Shown: in pieces, positions 5,003 to 7,527 of the stretch | How positions within the stretch are numbered: position 1 is the first letter of the stretch | Layout of the letters: the number at the start of each line of letters is the position of its first letter | NCBI GenBank assembly: GCA_052386635.1 | Contig: JBQTJY010000054.1 | Span: forward strand, 1-7,527 | Length of the DNA: 7,527 nucleotides | Source of the DNA: VHBM01 sp052386635 | GTDB taxonomy: Archaea > Thermoproteota > Nitrososphaeria > Nitrososphaerales > Nitrosopumilaceae | Reading direction: 5' to 3' | The notes under the pieces: generated by a model | The model's database searches: none | What the model was told of the DNA's origin: nothing | The model's input: only the letters and a program-made list of their open reading frames with translations | Translations under genes and position numbers: made by a program

Positions 5003-7527
5003 ATTAAAAATTCGTGGGGCAAGACACCACAATCTAAAAAATATTGATCTTGATATACCAAAAAACAATCTTGTAGTAATTAGTGGTCTATCAGGGTCTG
5101 GCAAGTCAACACTTGCCTTTGACACAATTTACGCAGAAGGACAAAGACGCTATGTAGAGTCATTGTCTGCATATGCCAGGCAGTTTTTGGAAATGATGGA
5201 CAAGCCTGATGTTGATTCAATTGAAGGATTATCTCCTGCAATATCAATTCAGCAAAAAACAACAAGTAAGAATCCACGCTCTACTGTTGGCACTACAACT
5301 GAGATCTATGACTATCTAAGGCTGCTTTATGCAAGAATTGGAATTCCCCACTGTACAAACTGTGGACGCAAAATCTCAAACCAGTCAGTTGAATCAATTT
5401 GTGATTCTATCTTACGTGATTTTGATGGAAAAAAGATTCTTGTTTTAGCACCTATGATACAGCGAAAGAAAGGAACCTATGAGAAACTCTTTGAGCAGAT
5501 AAAAAAAGATGGATACTCTAGGGCTCGTTTAGATGGGCAAATAATACAGCTTGATGAAACGCCAATACTTGACAGACAAAAGTGGCACAATATCGAAATT
5601 GTTGTAGACAGAATAAGTGTTACAAAATCTGAAAAAAGCAGGCTTTTTGAGGCAATCCAGACTGCACTCAAGGCTGCAAAAGGCTCGGTTCTAGTTTCAG
5701 ATGAAAACCAAGACAAGATGTTTTCTCAAAATAATGCGTGTCCCTATTGTGGCATCACGATAGGGGAGCTTGAGCCTAGAACGTTTTCGTTTAACTCGCC
5801 TTTTGGCTCCTGCAAGGTTTGCAATGGACTTGGTGTTAAAATGGAGTTTGACCCAGATTTAGTAATACCTGACAAGTCAAAATCAATACTTGATGGGGCC
5901 ATAGTCCCATGGAGTGGCAGATTTTCCTCATTTAGAAAGCAAGCATTGAAGCATGTTGGAAAGGAATTTGGATTTAACCTAATGACTCCAATTAACAAGC
6001 TAACATCAAAACAGCTAAGAGTAATTCTTTATGGAACAGACACGAGGATTCATTTTAGATACGAATCAAAGTCAAGTGACTCGTCTTGGGAATATACTGA
6101 TGCGTTTGAAGGAGTGCTAGAAAATCTGCAACGAGTCTTTATGGGAACAGATTCTGAGGCAAAAAGAGAATGGCTAAAGCAGTTTATGCGCGATACGCCA
6201 TGCAATGTTTGTAATGGAAAAAAGCTAAAGTCTGAAACACTTGCTGTCAAGATAAATTCAATGAACATAATGGATGTGTGTGATCTGTCAATTGATGCAT
6301 GCTATGAATTCTTTAACAAACTAAAACTAACAGATACAGAACAGCATATTGCACGAGATGTGTTAAAGGAAATAAAGGAGCGGCTAGAGTTTCTAAAAAA
6401 TGTTGGATTAAATTATCTTACATTAAATCGTCTTAGCTCAACTTTGTCTGGAGGCGAGTCGCAACGAATACGTCTTGCAACACAAATCGGCTCAAATCTC
6501 ACAGGAGTTTTGTATGTACTTGATGAGCCAACAATTGGATTGCATCAAAGAGATAATCAACGACTCATAAAGACACTGACAAAGCTTCGTGACTTGGGAA
6601 ATACAGTAATTGTTGTAGAGCATGATGAAGAAGTCATTCGAAATTCCGACTGGATTGTTGACCTAGGACCTGGTGCAGGCGTACATGGAGGAGAGGTAGT
6701 CTTTGAAGGAACCGTAGACCAAATTCTAAACGGACATCAATCAATTACAGGCACTTACCTAAAAGATAAATCACTCATAAAACTTGAAAATAAAAAACGA
6801 TCTCAAAAAGGCAAACTGGTGATAAGAGGTGCTTCTGAAAATAACCTCAAAGGCATAGACGTCGAGTTCCCATTAGGACTTTTTATCACAATTACCGGCG
6901 TTTCAGGCTCTGGCAAGTCCACGCTGATAAATGAAATTCTGCTAAAGACGCTCTCGGCTCACTTTTACAAGTCAAATGAACGCCCAGGAAAGCATATCAA
7001 AATAGAAGGAATTGAGAACATAGACAAAGTCATAGCAATTGATCAATCCCCCATAGGAAGGACCCCACGCTCAAATCCTGCCACCTATATTGGCGCATTT
7101 ACGCCCATTCGTGAACTATACGCAAATACAGAAACATCAAAGGAACGAGGATATGCACCTGGCCAGTTTTCATTTAATGTGCAAGATGGCCGTTGTTTTG
7201 CATGTGAAGGTGACGGTGTAAAAAAAATTGAGATGCAGTTTCTATCAGATGTGTATGTTAGATGTGATGAATGCAAGGGAAAAAGATACAATTCTGAAAC
7301 ACTATCTGTCTTATACAAGGGAAAAAACATTGCCGATGTTTTGGAGATGACTGCGTATGAGGCTTTACAGTTTTTTGAAAACATTCCTGCAATAAAGCGA
7401 AAACTCCAGACAATTTTTGATGTTGGTTTAGGATACATAAAACTTGGTCAATCATCAACTACACTGTCTGGTGGTGAAGCTCAACGAGTAAAGCTTGCAA
7501 CAGAATTATCTAAGAAAGGAACTGGAA
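4992..7527 (+). CDS. uvrA: UvrA, excinuclease ABC subunit A (3' end outside window)
   Basis: UvrA is the ABC-type ATPase dimer that scans DNA for distortion and loads UvrB. The frame opens at ATG 4992 and stays open to the right edge, giving 845 codons; E. coli UvrA has 940, so roughly 95 residues are missing. NBD1: Walker A GLSGSGKS (32-39, Lys38) and the UvrB-binding region after it. Zinc module 1 has C250/C253 and C274/C277 (CPYC...CKVC). Further on are CNVCNGKK, ABC signature LSGGESQRIRLA (from 485), Walker B VLDEPTIGLH (Asp511) and VEHDEE. NBD2: Walker A GVSGSGKS (636-643, Lys642), C-terminal zinc module C735/C738 and C758/C761 (CFAC...CDEC), and signature LSGGEAQRVKLA (from 825). The second Walker B and the stop codon are beyond the edge. 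An extra CTNC pair follows the first domain. It overlaps uvrB by 11 bases, so translational coupling is likely. No frameshift or missing catalytic residue was seen. Confidence 0.97.
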   Translation, partial: MNAKLKIRGARHHNLKNIDLDIPKNNLVVISGLSGSGKSTLAFDTIYAEGQRRYVESLSAYARQFLEMMDKPDVDSIEGLSPAISIQQKTTSKNPRSTVGTTTEIYDYLRLLYARIGIPHCTNCGRKISNQSVESICDSILRDFDGKKILVLAPMIQRKKGTYEKLFEQIKKDGYSRARLDGQIIQLDETPILDRQKWHNIEIVVDRISVTKSEKSRLFEAIQTALKAAKGSVLVSDENQDKMFSQNNACPYCGITIGELEPRTFSFNSPFGSCKVCNGLGVKMEFDPDLVIPDKSKSILDGAIVPWSGRFSSFRKQALKHVGKEFGFNLMTPINKLTSKQLRVILYGTDTRIHFRYESKSSDSSWEYTDAFEGVLENLQRVFMGTDSEAKREWLKQFMRDTPCNVCNGKKLKSETLAVKINSMNIMDVCDLSIDACYEFFNKLKLTDTEQHIARDVLKEIKERLEFLKNVGLNYLTLNRLSSTLSGGESQRIRLATQIGSNLTGVLYVLDEPTIGLHQRDNQRLIKTLTKLRDLGNTVIVVEHDEEVIRNSDWIVDLGPGAGVHGGEVVFEGTVDQILNGHQSITGTYLKDKSLIKLENKKRSQKGKLVIRGASENNLKGIDVEFPLGLFITITGVSGSGKSTLINEILLKTLSAHFYKSNERPGKHIKIEGIENIDKVIAIDQSPIGRTPRSNPATYIGAFTPIRELYANTETSKERGYAPGQFSFNVQDGRCFACEGDGVKKIEMQFLSDVYVRCDECKGKRYNSETLSVLYKGKNIADVLEMTAYEALQFFENIPAIKRKLQTIFDVGLGYIKLGQSSTTLSGGEAQRVKLATELSKKGTG

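Noticed and set aside
7085..7438. 117-codon open frame on the minus strand
   Set aside because: It lies antisense to the NBD2 part of uvrA, whose frame matches the family without interruption; the product resembles no family I know.
1..7527. Searched by eye for CRISPR repeats, transposase genes, terminal inverted repeats, tRNA or rRNA genes, toxin-antitoxin pairs and defence modules
   Set aside because: None seen. Apart from the two microgenes, the window is ordinary chromosomal housekeeping and redox genes, and I do not claim a new system.

Overview
The window looks like a piece of an ammonia-oxidizing archaeon of the Nitrosopumilus type (Nitrososphaerota, formerly Thaumarchaeota). The grounds are: strongly AT-rich DNA (by eye); archaeal TATA boxes about 25-28 bases before several start codons with no Shine-Dalgarno sequence between (leaderless transcripts); oligo-T stretches without hairpins after genes; an F420-type luciferase-fold enzyme; an iron-dependent alcohol dehydrogenase of the kind used in the thaumarchaeal 3-hydroxypropionate/4-hydroxybutyrate cycle; and bacterial-type UvrB and UvrA, which mesophilic archaea of this group carry. 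The genus is inferred from these features, not proven.

Layout, left to right. Positions 1-458 hold the C-terminal end of an iron-containing alcohol dehydrogenase, followed by a double T6 terminator. Positions 553-1662 encode a luciferase-like, probably F420-dependent oxidoreductase, with a TATA box flanked by two small inverted repeats. Positions 1704-2336 encode a split-barrel, FMN-binding protein of the pyridoxamine-phosphate-oxidase type with its own TATA box. Positions 2429-2653 encode a 74-residue acidic protein of unknown function. It converges, 3 bases apart, on the first of two very small minus-strand genes: a 37-residue charged helical protein (2657-2770) and a 34-residue four-cysteine zinc-ribbon-like protein (2822-2926). 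Each has a TATA box at the right distance for a leaderless mRNA. A 126-base divergent promoter region (2927-3052) then leads into uvrB (3053-5002), which overlaps uvrA by 11 bases. uvrA runs off the right edge at position 7527 with about nine tenths of the protein present.

How the genes work together. uvrB and uvrA form an operon for nucleotide excision repair: UvrA finds distorted DNA and loads UvrB, and UvrC (not in the window) would cut. The three genes on the left are redox enzymes with probable iron/NAD(P), F420 and flavin cofactors. They appear to be separate transcription units rather than one pathway operon.

I found no transposon, CRISPR array, tRNA, rRNA or obvious new multi-gene system. 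The least expected content is the pair of microprotein genes between 2657 and 2926 and the candidate operator sites at 494-548 and 2940-2974.
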